DNA from: Akkermansia sp.
Lineage (GTDB): Bacteria > Verrucomicrobiota > Verrucomicrobiia > Verrucomicrobiales > Akkermansiaceae
DNA length: 32,568 bases
NCBI GenBank assembly: GCA_024405435.1
Contig: JAKSOU010000028.1
Span: forward strand, 1-32,568
Direction of reading: 5' to 3'
The translations under genes were made by a program, and so were the position numbers. The notes beneath the pieces were generated by a model. It was not told where the DNA came from. It ran no database searches and saw only the letters and a program-made list of their open reading frames with translations. Every line of letters begins with the position of its first letter. Position 1 is the first letter of the stretch. This document shows, in pieces, positions 16,785 to 25,295 of this stretch.

Positions 16785-17369
16785 ATGTCACAGGACAACC
16801 TTCAACACATCGAGCAGAACTACATGTGCGACCCCGACGCCGACGGCGGGTTCGTCTACACCACGGTGGAGGCCGCCATCAACTGGGTGCACAAGTACTC
16901 CCTGTGGCCCATGCCCATGGGCACCTCCTGCTGCGCCATCGAGTACATGGCCGCATCCTGCTCCCGGTACGATATCTCGCGCTTCGGTTCGGAAGTGAAC
17001 CGCTACGCGCCGCGCCAGGCGGACTTCATGTTCATCTGCGGCACCATCACCTACAAGATGGCCATGCTGGTGCGCCGCATCTGGGACCAGATGCCCGCGC
17101 CCAAGTGGTGCATCGCCTGCGGCGCCTGCGCCTGCTCCGGCGGCATGTTCCGCAGCTACTCCGTGCTCCAGGGCGTGGACAAGATTGTGCCGGTGGACGT
17201 GTACATCTCCGGCTGCCCCCCGCGCCCGGAGGCCCTCCTCCAGGGGCTCATCACCCTGCAGGACAAGATCATGGCCACGGACCACCCGCTCAAGGACTTC
17301 TTCAAGACGCACAACCTGCGCGAGGCCCAGAACGCCGCCTCCGTGCCCACCGACGTCATCCTCGACTAA
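16785..17369 (+). CDS. nuoB: NADH-quinone oxidoreductase subunit B
   Basis: The 194-residue subunit of respiratory complex I that holds cluster N2, the last iron-sulfur centre before quinone. The four ligands are present with family spacing: C49/C50 in GTSCCAIEYM, C115 in CGACACSGG and C144 in VYISGCPPRPEA. ATG 16785 is the start that fits the family length; an earlier ATG at 16768 is out of frame. nuoC follows after 21 bases. nuoA is not upstream; lpxB is, in the opposite orientation. Confidence 0.97.
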   Translation: MSQDNLQHIEQNYMCDPDADGGFVYTTVEAAINWVHKYSLWPMPMGTSCCAIEYMAASCSRYDISRFGSEVNRYAPRQADFMFICGTITYKMAMLVRRIWDQMPAPKWCIACGACACSGGMFRSYSVLQGVDKIVPVDVYISGCPPRPEALLQGLITLQDKIMATDHPLKDFFKTHNLREAQNAASVPTDVILD

Positions 17370-17390
17370 CCCCGTACCCCCTTGCACGCC

Positions 17391-17969
17391 ATGCCAAAAC
17401 CCACCCTTACCGAACTTCAGAGCGCCGCGGCCGACAAGCTGTGCGCGCGATTCCCGCAGCTGGGCCGCAAGGAATTCCGCGGCGACACCACGCTGACCGT
17501 CCAGCCGGACGACTTGGTGCGCGTGATGACCTACGCCAAGGAGGCCTGCGGGTTCGACATGCTCGTGTGCGTGTCGTCCGTGGACAACCTGGGGCAGGAG
17601 CCGCGTTTCGAGGTGAACTACACCATCACCCAGGCGGAGACCGGGGCGAACATGCTGGTGCGCTGCCCCGTGGGCGGCGAGGAACCCTCCGTGCCCAGCG
17701 TGGTGCCCGTGTGGGCCAGCGCGGATTGGCTGGAGCGCGAGCAGTACGACCTCATGGGCATCGATTTCGCCGGGCACCCGGACCTGCGCCGCATCATGAT
17801 GTGGGAGGGCTACCCCTACCACCCGCTGCGCAAGGATTTCCCCGTGCAGGGCAAGGAGTTCGAGCAGGCCGGAATGGCCTTCACCCAGGTGGCCCCCACC
17901 GCCGGCGGCCCCTTCACCACCGCCCCCGGCAAGACCGCCGCGGACCGCGAACCCCATCCCCGCGCCTGA
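17391..17969 (+). CDS. nuoC: NADH-quinone oxidoreductase subunit C
   Basis: The 192-residue 30-kDa-type subunit of the complex I peripheral arm. The family signature is intact as EREQYDLMGIDFAGHPDLRR followed by IMMWEGYPYHPLRKDFPVQG. The N-terminal half (CGFDMLVCVSSVDNLG, FEVNYTIT) also fits. A TTG at 17382 would add three residues; ATG 17391 is preferred. nuoD does not follow: the transcript ends at a strong terminator 18 bases after the stop. The C-terminal 25 residues (TAGGPFTTAPGKTAADREPH) are a low-complexity tail. Confidence 0.95.
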   Translation: MPKPTLTELQSAAADKLCARFPQLGRKEFRGDTTLTVQPDDLVRVMTYAKEACGFDMLVCVSSVDNLGQEPRFEVNYTITQAETGANMLVRCPVGGEEPSVPSVVPVWASADWLEREQYDLMGIDFAGHPDLRRIMMWEGYPYHPLRKDFPVQGKEFEQAGMAFTQVAPTAGGPFTTAPGKTAADREPHPRA

Positions 17970-17987
17970 TTCCAACAAACCTTCACC

Positions 17988-18020
17988 GGCTCGGCGGGCA
18001 CACCCCGCCGGGCCTTTTTT
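17988..18020 (+). terminator. Rho-independent terminator after nuoBC
   Basis: The 11-bp stem GGCTCGGCGGG (17988-17998) pairs with CCCGCCGGGCC (18004-18014), with one T-G wobble, around a CACAC loop, and is followed directly by six T residues (18015-18020). This is the clearest terminator in the window. Confidence 0.92.
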
Positions 18021-18026
18021 CTTGCC

Positions 18027-18344
18027 ATGCAGCTTTCACCGGATTCCGACCCCGTGGCCCGCGCCCAAGCCTGGGTGGGGGATGCCGTCCTCGCGCTCTA
18101 CGTGCGCGAGTGGATTCTCTCTTTCAAGGGCGAGATTGACGGCGATTTCTTTGTGGAGGTCACCAGCAACAACTTCCTGCGCCTCACCGGAAACGCCACC
18201 GGCGTGGAGGCCCAAATCGGCCGCGTCTACAAGGCGGAGGGCCTGGACGCCGCCTTCGCCTGGATTGAAACCAACCTGCGCCCCAAGATGGAGCAGCGCC
18301 TGCACGCCCGCCGTTCCACCCACCCCCACCACAAGAAGGGGTAG
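18027..18344 (+). CDS. Mini-ribonuclease III-like protein
   Basis: A 105-residue protein made of a single RNase III-type domain without a double-stranded RNA-binding domain, as in Mini-III, which matures 23S rRNA ends in some bacteria. The first motif AQAWVGDAVLALYVR keeps the catalytic Asp (D19) and, like Mini-III, has Ala where classical RNase III has Glu. The second motif GVEAQIGRVY keeps the Glu (E61). It is shorter than typical Mini-III (about 130 aa), and the tail is basic (RRSTHPHHKKG). ATG 18027 lies 6 bases after the U-tract of the nuoBC terminator, leaving no obvious promoter or Shine-Dalgarno site of its own. Confidence 0.72.
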   Translation: MQLSPDSDPVARAQAWVGDAVLALYVREWILSFKGEIDGDFFVEVTSNNFLRLTGNATGVEAQIGRVYKAEGLDAAFAWIETNLRPKMEQRLHARRSTHPHHKKG

Positions 18345-18373
18345 GGGGGCGCATGCCGTGAGAAGCCGCCGGC

Positions 18374-19012
18374 TCAGGGCTGGAGGCGCTGGATGTCCCA
18401 GGAGCCGTCCGGCTGCAGGGAGTACATGAAGCGGTCGTGCACGCGGCCGGGGCCGCCCTGCCAGAATTCCACATGGTGCGGCACAATGCGGAAACCGCCC
18501 CAGAAATCCGGGAGCGGGACATCGCCGTTGGCGAATTTGTCCTTGAGCTCCTGGAGTTTCATCATGAGGAGCTTCCTGGTGGAGATGACCTGGCTCTGGT
18601 GGGAGACCCAGGCGCCGAGCTGCGACTCGCGCGGGCGGGTGAGGAAGTATTTCAATGTCTCCGCGCGGCTGATTTTCTCCGCGCGTCCGTACACGATGAT
18701 CTGCCGCTCCAGGGTGACCCAGGGCAGGAGCATGCACATCTCCGGGTTGGCGGCTATCTCCTGCGCCTTGCGGCTGGTGTAGTTGGTGAAGAACACGTAC
18801 CCGCGGTCGTCGTAGTACTTCAGCAGCACGGTGCGCAGGGAGGGCATGCCCTGCGGCGTGGCGGTGGCGATGCTCATGGCGTTGGGCTCCGGTATGCCGG
18901 CCTTGAGCGCCTGCTTGAACCAGATGTCGAACTGCTCGAACGGGGAATCCGCCAGCGAGCTGCGGTGCAGGGTGTCCTTCAGGTATTCTTCGCGGAAGAG
19001 GGAAAGGTCCAT
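18374..19012 (-). CDS. pdxH: Pyridoxamine/pyridoxine 5'-phosphate oxidase
   Basis: An FMN enzyme that oxidises pyridoxamine or pyridoxine phosphate to pyridoxal phosphate in the cytoplasm. The 212-residue length is standard. Typical segments are EPNAMSIATATPQGMPSLRT, VLLKYYDDRGYVFFTNYTS, SRKAQEIAANP and the C-terminal signature FWGGFRIVPHHVEFWQGG followed by R-x-H-D-R. It starts 18 bases downstream of the GH84 gene on the same strand and is probably on the same transcript. It converges with the Mini-III gene, 29 bases away. Confidence 0.96.
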   Translation of the reverse strand: MDLSLFREEYLKDTLHRSSLADSPFEQFDIWFKQALKAGIPEPNAMSIATATPQGMPSLRTVLLKYYDDRGYVFFTNYTSRKAQEIAANPEMCMLLPWVTLERQIIVYGRAEKISRAETLKYFLTRPRESQLGAWVSHQSQVISTRKLLMMKLQELKDKFANGDVPLPDFWGGFRIVPHHVEFWQGGPGRVHDRFMYSLQPDGSWDIQRLQP

Positions 19013-19030
19013 GGTGATGAACGGGAAATT

Positions 19031-21910
19031 TTATCGGAAGATGATTTCGTTGATGCCGGTGTCGTCCTTCTGCGGGGCGCGGAGGCGCACCTGCTTGGCG
19101 CCGGGCTTGAGCTTGAAGAGCTGCAGGCGGCCGTTGCGCTCCGCGCAGGGCTTGTTGTCCACGGTGCATTCCGCGTTACCCACAACCAGCAGCTCCGTGC
19201 GCCCCTCCGGCACGTCCATGGAGATGTTGAGCGCCTTGCGGCCGCAGTTGTACGCCGTGGCGAAATCGCGGTCGCGCATGCTCTCTACCATCACGTCGTC
19301 GTCAATGGTGGGGAAGGTGAGCTGGAAGGTGTTGATCTTGATTTCCTCCGTGTTCTCGGAGATGTTGGTGAGGCGTACGGCGGCGATTCCCTGCTGCGGC
19401 ACCTTCTCCGAAGGCAGGAAGAAATCCTTGCCGCGCTGGTGCAGCTGCGGCGTGACGGTGGTGCCGTCTCCCAGCACCAAATCCACGCGGCCCCACTTGC
19501 CGATGCCGGAATTGTCCAGGTTGATGTTGACGCCGGTGCAGATGATGGGGGAGGGGAAGCTCATCTCCAGGTAGCTGCCGGGCACGGCCTTCACCACCTC
19601 CAGCTGGCGCGCCAGCCCCACGGACGAGTTCTCGTTGTACGCGGCGATGCCCGGCATGTCTTGCAGGGTTTGGCGGATGTTGACGGGCAGCGGGCGGTTG
19701 ATGGCGAACTCCGCCACGGTGAGCCGCCGCGGGTTCGGGCGGATGACGCGGTAGCGCAGCATGCGCGCGGTCACGGGCGTTTTCCGCAGGTCCAGGTTCA
19801 TGGCCGGGCGGTTCTGGATATCGCCCAGCGGCTGCCAGGTCTTGCCGTCTAGCGAGGTCTCGAACTGCCCCTCCGCGGCCACCTCCAGGCGGCTGTTCTC
19901 GCTGCCCATGGCCAGGGTGACGGTGCGGATGGTGACGGGCACGCCCATGTCCAGGCAGATCCAGTCGCCGGACTGCTGCTGCTCCGTGCTGGTCCAGTAG
20001 GTGCCGGGGTCCTCGTCCTGCACGTTTCCGGCGTCCGCAATGTCGGGGCAGCTGCTGGAGAAGGCGGGCACGAGGGTGTTGATGTTGCAGCCGGACATCT
20101 TGGCGTACAGGCGCGCGTTGAGGTGGCGGTACACGGACATGAGCGCGGGCGTGACGGCGCGGGAGCCCACCTGCACGTCCTGCACGCGCACCACCTGGTT
20201 GTTCTGCCAGGCATCGCGCGAGATGCCGCCCATGGCGTCCATCATGCCGCCCGCCTGCAGGAAGGCCTCGATGCGCCCCTCCGTGTCGCTCTCGTTGCTC
20301 GTCAGGGCATCCACGAGCTTCACGCCGGCCTGGCCGGTCATGGTGAAGCGGCGCAGCCACGGGGCGATGTCCTTGGCGAGGTCTGCGGCGTCCGGCGCGG
20401 ATTGCAGGGTTTCCCCGGCCTCTGCCACGCGCTGGAATTCGGCGCGCATGGCGGCGCAGGCCTCGGTGTCCGGCTCGCCCTGGGAGAGGCACTGGCGGAA
20501 GCGGTTGATGACGGGGCGGACCTCCTTTGATTCCTCCTTGGGCCAGTTGTGGCAGTTGGGCAGCAGGTCCGCGTTGTGGTTGCAGAAGACCTGCATGGCG
20601 TCCGCGCAGCCGGGGTAGAGGCGCGCGATACCGTCCTTCCACGCTTCATCGGACTTGAAGGCGCAGATGTTCCAGGCGTAGTCGGCCACGCCGAAGAGGC
20701 CCACCTTGCTGGCTTCTGCGCGCTCCATGGGGTTGGCGGCGAAACCGGAGAGCATGGTGCGCATCTGCGGCTCCTGCGCCAGCCCGTACGTGCGGCCCAT
20801 GGACAGGCGGGAGGGCTTGAAATCGTTGCACGGCCAGTTCCACCAGATAAAGGCGGGGCGCTTGTGGCAATCGCGCAGCCACTGCTGGCCCTCCAGCGTG
20901 ATGTCGCACACCACGCCGTTGCCGGTCCAGAACATGGCGGTGCCCTCCGCAAGGTCGCGCCCCAGGGTCTCCAAATCCTGCGGGCGGGCCCATTGGCGGG
21001 TGTACCCGGTGGGGCACATCACCAGGCTCTGGTTCACATCCTTGTGCTTGCGGATGAAGTTTTCCACGATGTAGTTGCAGAGCTGCACCTGGCGCTCCGC
21101 GCGGCTGATTTCCCCGAAGGAGTCATCCACCGACACGCCGAAATCACGCACGCCCAGCTCATACATGGACTCCAGCTTGCGGATGAGCGCGTTCATCTGG
21201 TCGCGCCCGTCGTTCACGTTCCAGTTCACCGTGTTGGAGGGGTGGATGGCCCACACGAAATGCACGTGGTTAGCGCGCGCCACCTCCACCAGCCGCCGCA
21301 GCTCCTCCGCCTTCTCCGGCGGGTACGGCTCATAGCAGCCCTGCCCGTGGTGCAGCGGGTCGTCCTTTGGCGCATACAGGTAGAAATTCATCTTGTTGCG
21401 CCCATAGAACTCGAACTGCGACTTGCGCGCCTCGAAACTCCACGGGATGCCGTAGAAGCCCTCTATCACGCCGCGGAACGGCACGTCCGGCCAGTCCACG
21501 ATACTGCCGACGGGCAGCTCTCCCAGCTGCGCCACCTCCTGCACGCCCTTGTCGGGGTAGGGGTCTTTCTGCGCGCCGTTGGCGCCCTCCACGCCGCGCA
21601 GCAGCTGGCTGATGGTCTGCTTGGCGTAGAACACGCCGTCGTCGTCGTTCGCGCACACGGTCACGGAGCCGTCCTCATCCACGTTGATACCGTACCCGCC
21701 CCTGGCGGCGGTGGGCAGCTTGTCCCAGATGCCGCCGCGGCTATCAGGTCCGCGCAGCTCCACGGAAACCTTGGTGGCGCGCACGGTCTTCTCCCCCAGC
21801 TTCACCAGCTGGGGCGTGGGGTACACGCCGCAATCGTTCCCCGGGGCCGGCGCGGCTAGCGCGGCCAGGCCCAGGGCCAGCAGGCAGGCGTGGATGGCGG
21901 TGGATTTCAT
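19031..21910 (-). CDS. Secreted GH84 beta-N-acetylglucosaminidase (hyaluronidase/O-GlcNAcase-type)
   Basis: A 959-residue enzyme predicted to remove beta-linked GlcNAc from glycoproteins or mucins. It has a signal peptide (about 1-24, cleaved near APAPG), an N-terminal GH20b-like domain (about 28-140), then the GH84 catalytic barrel with RGVIEGFYGIPWS (146-158) and the catalytic aspartate pair D262-D263 in DFGVSVDDSFGE. A helical region follows, then a galactose-binding/F5-8C (CBM32-like) domain around DEDPGTYWTSTEQQQSGDW, and a beta-rich C-terminus. The start ATG 21910 begins the signal peptide; earlier in-frame codons overlap the promoter. pdxH follows in the same direction. Confidence 0.93.
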   Translation of the reverse strand: MKSTAIHACLLALGLAALAAPAPGNDCGVYPTPQLVKLGEKTVRATKVSVELRGPDSRGGIWDKLPTAARGGYGINVDEDGSVTVCANDDDGVFYAKQTISQLLRGVEGANGAQKDPYPDKGVQEVAQLGELPVGSIVDWPDVPFRGVIEGFYGIPWSFEARKSQFEFYGRNKMNFYLYAPKDDPLHHGQGCYEPYPPEKAEELRRLVEVARANHVHFVWAIHPSNTVNWNVNDGRDQMNALIRKLESMYELGVRDFGVSVDDSFGEISRAERQVQLCNYIVENFIRKHKDVNQSLVMCPTGYTRQWARPQDLETLGRDLAEGTAMFWTGNGVVCDITLEGQQWLRDCHKRPAFIWWNWPCNDFKPSRLSMGRTYGLAQEPQMRTMLSGFAANPMERAEASKVGLFGVADYAWNICAFKSDEAWKDGIARLYPGCADAMQVFCNHNADLLPNCHNWPKEESKEVRPVINRFRQCLSQGEPDTEACAAMRAEFQRVAEAGETLQSAPDAADLAKDIAPWLRRFTMTGQAGVKLVDALTSNESDTEGRIEAFLQAGGMMDAMGGISRDAWQNNQVVRVQDVQVGSRAVTPALMSVYRHLNARLYAKMSGCNINTLVPAFSSSCPDIADAGNVQDEDPGTYWTSTEQQQSGDWICLDMGVPVTIRTVTLAMGSENSRLEVAAEGQFETSLDGKTWQPLGDIQNRPAMNLDLRKTPVTARMLRYRVIRPNPRRLTVAEFAINRPLPVNIRQTLQDMPGIAAYNENSSVGLARQLEVVKAVPGSYLEMSFPSPIICTGVNINLDNSGIGKWGRVDLVLGDGTTVTPQLHQRGKDFFLPSEKVPQQGIAAVRLTNISENTEEIKINTFQLTFPTIDDDVMVESMRDRDFATAYNCGRKALNISMDVPEGRTELLVVGNAECTVDNKPCAERNGRLQLFKLKPGAKQVRLRAPQKDDTGINEIIFR

Positions 21911-21954
21911 AAAAACCGTGCGGTGCAGCCGGCATGCGCCGCGGCACCTTTCCC

Positions 21955-21983
21955 ATCCTAGCACACCGCCCCCCGCCTTTCAA
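21955..21983 (-). promoter_or_regulatory. Predicted promoter of the GH84-pdxH unit
   Basis: Minus-strand TTGAAA (21978-21983), 17-base spacer, TAGGAT (21955-21960). The leader to ATG 21910 would be about 38 bases, so GH84 need not depend on readthrough from the upstream hydrolase gene. Confidence 0.7.
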
Positions 21984-22004
21984 GCTCCTTTCTCCCGCCC
22001 CGCG

Positions 22005-24149
22005 CTACTTGCCCATCGCATTCGTGCCTTCCAGCACCAGCACCTCCAGGGGCTGGAGGGTGATGTCTATCTCCGCGTCCACGTCAACGGGCCGATCCGT
22101 GAGGTTGGGGAGGGCGCGCTGGTCGGCGTAGGAGTTTTTCAGGGTGACGGTGCCTGTGACGTTGGGCGGCACGTCCAGCACCTGGCGCAGGGTGGTGTGC
22201 AGGGTCTTCTCCGACGCGGATGAGTTGCGCAGGGTGAGGGTGCACTTTTTCTTGTTCCAGGCGGCCCAGCCGTACACGCTGCCGTCGGTGCCGTCCCAGG
22301 GCTTGCCGCCCACCCAGTGGGTGTCGGCCAGCACGTCGGCGTTGCGGCGCATCCACTTGATGCACTCCGCGAGCGCATCCCAGAGCGCGCCGTTGTCCTG
22401 CGCCATGAGTTCGGGGTCCACGCAGATCTCCTGCAGGGCGGAGCCGTTGCCGAAGGCGCAGCGCATGTCCTTCACGCAGTCGGCGGGCTTGTTGCCCAGT
22501 TCGCCGGGGCGGCCGTTGGCGGTGACAAGCGTGGGGCCGTAGGCCACGAAGTTGAGCGGGCAGAGCGGCGCGCCCTCCACAAAGGTTTCATGCACGATGC
22601 CGTCGCGGTAGGTCATCCACTTGTCGCGCGCGTCGCCCGCCGTGCCGGTTTGGCCGAACTCCGCATCCGGGCGGCCGACGGCATCCGCGAAGAAGCACCA
22701 GAACGGGCTGGCCCACGCGCCGGCGGCGGTGTTGATGTACACGTTCGGGCGCGCCTTGCGGAGCTCGGTGGCCAGCTGCAGCACGCCGTTGGATTCCTCC
22801 ACGTTCACGGGACCCTTGGACTTGGCCTGCGTGGCGAGGGCATCCAGCTTGAAGTAGCGGATGTCCCCGCTCTTCATCAGGGCTTTGCAGCGGCCCACAA
22901 GGGTGTTGAAATACGACTTGTTGGAGAGGCGGAAAGGGTCGTCGGTATCAGAAGGATGCTTCTTGTTCCAGGCGTCGATTCGCTGCTGGCGTGCGTTCCC
23001 GGTGCCGCCGGTGGGGCAGATTCCCACGCCCAGCCCCGTCTTCATGCCGGCGGCCTTCTTGGAGAGGTCCGCCAGCCCCTTGGCGAAGCCCTTGTGCACG
23101 CTCCACAGGCCGTTGGTGTTGTCCCACCCGCTGTCCAGCACCATGCCGTCCACCCGCTCGCCGCGCTGCGTGTTCAGCTCCGCGTTCCACGTGTCCAGCA
23201 GCTCCGTCCACATCGTCTCGTCCGTGCGGTTCTTCTCATCGCGCGGCGCGTACCGGTCGTTGTAGTGGATGAACGGATGATAGGCGGCGGGCCGCTCCCG
23301 CTCCAGGTACGCCAGCACGGAACGCCGCGCCTGCTGCGGCGCAATCAGCCCCACCACCGCGCTCACATGCCAGGTCTCCCCGGCGCGCAGGGGCTTGCTG
23401 CTCTCCAGGGTGCGCGTCAACCCGGTGCAGGGAGGCGAGGTGTATTCTTTCGTTGTGAGGGTGGACATGGGCGTTTCCAGCGCGGCGAAAATGATGTCGT
23501 TCGTCATCAGCTTGCCGTACGTTGTGTCTCCCGAAAGAACCAGCTTCCCATGCGCGTGGGGCACGAACCACCACGGAGAGATGGACGTCAGGGTGGTGTC
23601 CTTCTTGGCTTTCACGGTGAGTTCCTCGCGCAGATAGTGCGAGCCGTTGCGCAGCTCCATACGCCACTCCACGATGTAGGCATCGTCGGTATTGTTGTCG
23701 ATGAACACCGCCGACACGGCCTTGCCCGGCACGCGGCGCGAGAGCTGCGGGCTTTTCGGCTCCGCCTTCAGGTTCTCCACGCGCAGCTTTTCCACCTCCA
23801 TCATGCTTGAGTTCCACTCGATGCCGTTCACATCAAAGAGATTGCTTATCACCATAAAAACCTCGCTGCCGTCCGACAAATTCATTTGCTTGAATTTCAA
23901 ACGTTGGCCGCCCGACGACATCACCCCGCCGCGGCCGTCAGGCCGTCTTACCGGCTTGGTGCCAGGATCGCCCGACTTGGCGAGGGTAAGGCTGAAAAGG
24001 TTGTTGGAGAGGGTGATTTCCTCTTTGGTCTCCCTTACCTTGGCCGGTCCGGGGTCACCGCCGGGGTACTCCACCACGGCCCAGGCCGTGGCGAGGCTCG
24101 ATGCAAGGAAGGTCACCGCCGCTGCTATTGTGAGGTATAGTGTTTTCAT
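22005..24149 (-). CDS. Secreted glycoside hydrolase, clan GH-D-like (GH36/GH27 alpha-galactosidase-type)
   Basis: A 714-residue protein with a signal peptide (MKTLYLTIAAAVTFLASSLA, cleaved near AWA-VV). A beta-sandwich N-terminal half (about 30-285) precedes a TIM barrel. The barrel contains GMVLDSGWDNTNGLW (about 335-349), KTGLGVGICPTGG and RYFKLDA, with D436 at the position of the GH27/GH36 nucleophile. A beta-sandwich C-terminus contains LQPLEVLVLEG. The fold assignment is by motif order, not by a database hit; the exact GH family and sugar are unsure, but alpha-galactoside or alpha-GalNAc release would suit the neighbouring GH84. No convincing -35/-10 pair was found for it. Confidence 0.72.
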   Translation of the reverse strand: MKTLYLTIAAAVTFLASSLATAWAVVEYPGGDPGPAKVRETKEEITLSNNLFSLTLAKSGDPGTKPVRRPDGRGGVMSSGGQRLKFKQMNLSDGSEVFMVISNLFDVNGIEWNSSMMEVEKLRVENLKAEPKSPQLSRRVPGKAVSAVFIDNNTDDAYIVEWRMELRNGSHYLREELTVKAKKDTTLTSISPWWFVPHAHGKLVLSGDTTYGKLMTNDIIFAALETPMSTLTTKEYTSPPCTGLTRTLESSKPLRAGETWHVSAVVGLIAPQQARRSVLAYLERERPAAYHPFIHYNDRYAPRDEKNRTDETMWTELLDTWNAELNTQRGERVDGMVLDSGWDNTNGLWSVHKGFAKGLADLSKKAAGMKTGLGVGICPTGGTGNARQQRIDAWNKKHPSDTDDPFRLSNKSYFNTLVGRCKALMKSGDIRYFKLDALATQAKSKGPVNVEESNGVLQLATELRKARPNVYINTAAGAWASPFWCFFADAVGRPDAEFGQTGTAGDARDKWMTYRDGIVHETFVEGAPLCPLNFVAYGPTLVTANGRPGELGNKPADCVKDMRCAFGNGSALQEICVDPELMAQDNGALWDALAECIKWMRRNADVLADTHWVGGKPWDGTDGSVYGWAAWNKKKCTLTLRNSSASEKTLHTTLRQVLDVPPNVTGTVTLKNSYADQRALPNLTDRPVDVDAEIDITLQPLEVLVLEGTNAMGK

Positions 24150-24289
24150 GGCTTTCTACACCACTAATACACGACCCGGGGGAAATTCAGAAAATTTTTC
24201 AAAAAAGAAAACTCTGTGGACGAGCATGCCAAAGCCTTGTTCCCGCAGGGCGGTGTGCGGGGGCGTGCGCCATGCGCGCGCGAAACCGC

Positions 24290-24318
24290 TTGAACCCGGT
24301 TGGCGGGTGTGCTACCAT
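24290..24318 (+). promoter_or_regulatory. Predicted promoter of the tetra-Cys pair-metK operon
   Basis: TTGAAC (24290-24295), 17-base spacer, TACCAT (24313-24318). ATG 24327 is 9 bases from the -10, predicting a leader of about 2 bases. Confidence 0.65.
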
Positions 24319-24326
24319 AGGCACGC

Positions 24327-25295
24327 ATGAGTGGCATTTCACCATACCTGAACCCGCTGTGGCCTGAGGCGGACTGGGACGTCTCCGGCGCGTTCACGCA
24401 CGACCGCGAGCTGCTGTCGTTCTTCGACTACTGCCGCCTGCTGCTGGGGTTCGAGCCGTTCCACATGGTTCACGGCGCGCCGCTGTGCCTGTGGAACAGC
24501 GGGCGCGTGCTGCAGCACCTGCTGCGCAGCGCGGAGGAAATCCGCGCCGCCGGGCTGGCGTACGAGGCCCGCAAGATCGCCGTGTTCCTCACCTTCACCA
24601 ACCTGGCCCTGCAGGAGGAGCATTTGAAGGATCCCCTGGGCAACGCCATCTGCACCTTCTTCTCCCGCCACAACCCCACCAAGCGCAACTCCGTCATTTT
24701 GGCGAACGACCTCCTGCGCGACCACATCAGGGAAAAGTTCCCGGAGCTGCGGCTCATTTCCTCCATCCTGAAAATCACCAACGGGGGCGGCAAGGGCAAG
24801 CTGGACGCCTACAAGAGGCTGGCGGACGAGTACGACGACGTGATGGTGCACCCGGACGACGTGCTGAACTACGACCTTCTGGAGCAGCTGGAGGACAAGG
24901 ACCGCTACATCCTGCTCATCAACGAGTACTGCATCCGCAACTGCCCGCTGCGGCCGTTCCACTACAAGAGCCTGTCCGAGATGTCGCTCAACTTCACGGG
25001 CTACGACAGCTCGGAGTTCGAGAAGAAGCAGAGCAAGAACGGCTGCCAGAACCTCTTCACCCTGCTGGCGCACGAGACCAAGAGCGTGCTGGCCCTCAAC
25101 ACGCCGGAAATCGCCCGCCTGTACGATATGGGCTTCCGCCACTTCAAGCTGCAGGGGCGCGGCATCTCCAACGCCTCGTCCATCGTGTTCGACCTGCTGC
25201 GCATCGCCCTCCGCAACGACGCCGAGGACGAGAACGCCATGCACCGCAACGGACAACTCTTCTGGGAATCCATCCTGCCACACCCCGAGTCATGA
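24327..25295 (+). CDS. Conserved unknown protein with four paired cysteines (paralog A)
   Basis: A 322-residue soluble protein that I cannot assign to a named family. It shares an ordered set of motifs with the next gene: GAFTHDRELL, GAPLCLW (C54), a strand-like IAVFLTFTN, SVILANDLLRDHIREKFPE, VMVHPDDVLNYDLLE, INEYCIRNCPLRPFH (C202, C206), C240 and LYDMGFRHFKLQG. The alternating strand-helix pattern suggests a TIM barrel. The CxxxCP-R-H segment recalls the cysteine-rich U32-peptidase-like group (UbiU, UbiV, RlhA), some members of which bind [4Fe-4S], but the spacing differs. It is not radical SAM (no CX3CX2C). The stop overlaps the next start (ATGA), and metK follows, hinting at a SAM-linked role. 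Confidence 0.82.
   Translation: MSGISPYLNPLWPEADWDVSGAFTHDRELLSFFDYCRLLLGFEPFHMVHGAPLCLWNSGRVLQHLLRSAEEIRAAGLAYEARKIAVFLTFTNLALQEEHLKDPLGNAICTFFSRHNPTKRNSVILANDLLRDHIREKFPELRLISSILKITNGGGKGKLDAYKRLADEYDDVMVHPDDVLNYDLLEQLEDKDRYILLINEYCIRNCPLRPFHYKSLSEMSLNFTGYDSSEFEKKQSKNGCQNLFTLLAHETKSVLALNTPEIARLYDMGFRHFKLQGRGISNASSIVFDLLRIALRNDAEDENAMHRNGQLFWESILPHPES

Noticed and set aside
15605..18139. Long open frame (844 codons) on the plus strand
   Set aside because: It is antisense to lpxB and out of frame across nuoB and nuoC, which are firmly identified; it has no recognisable motif.
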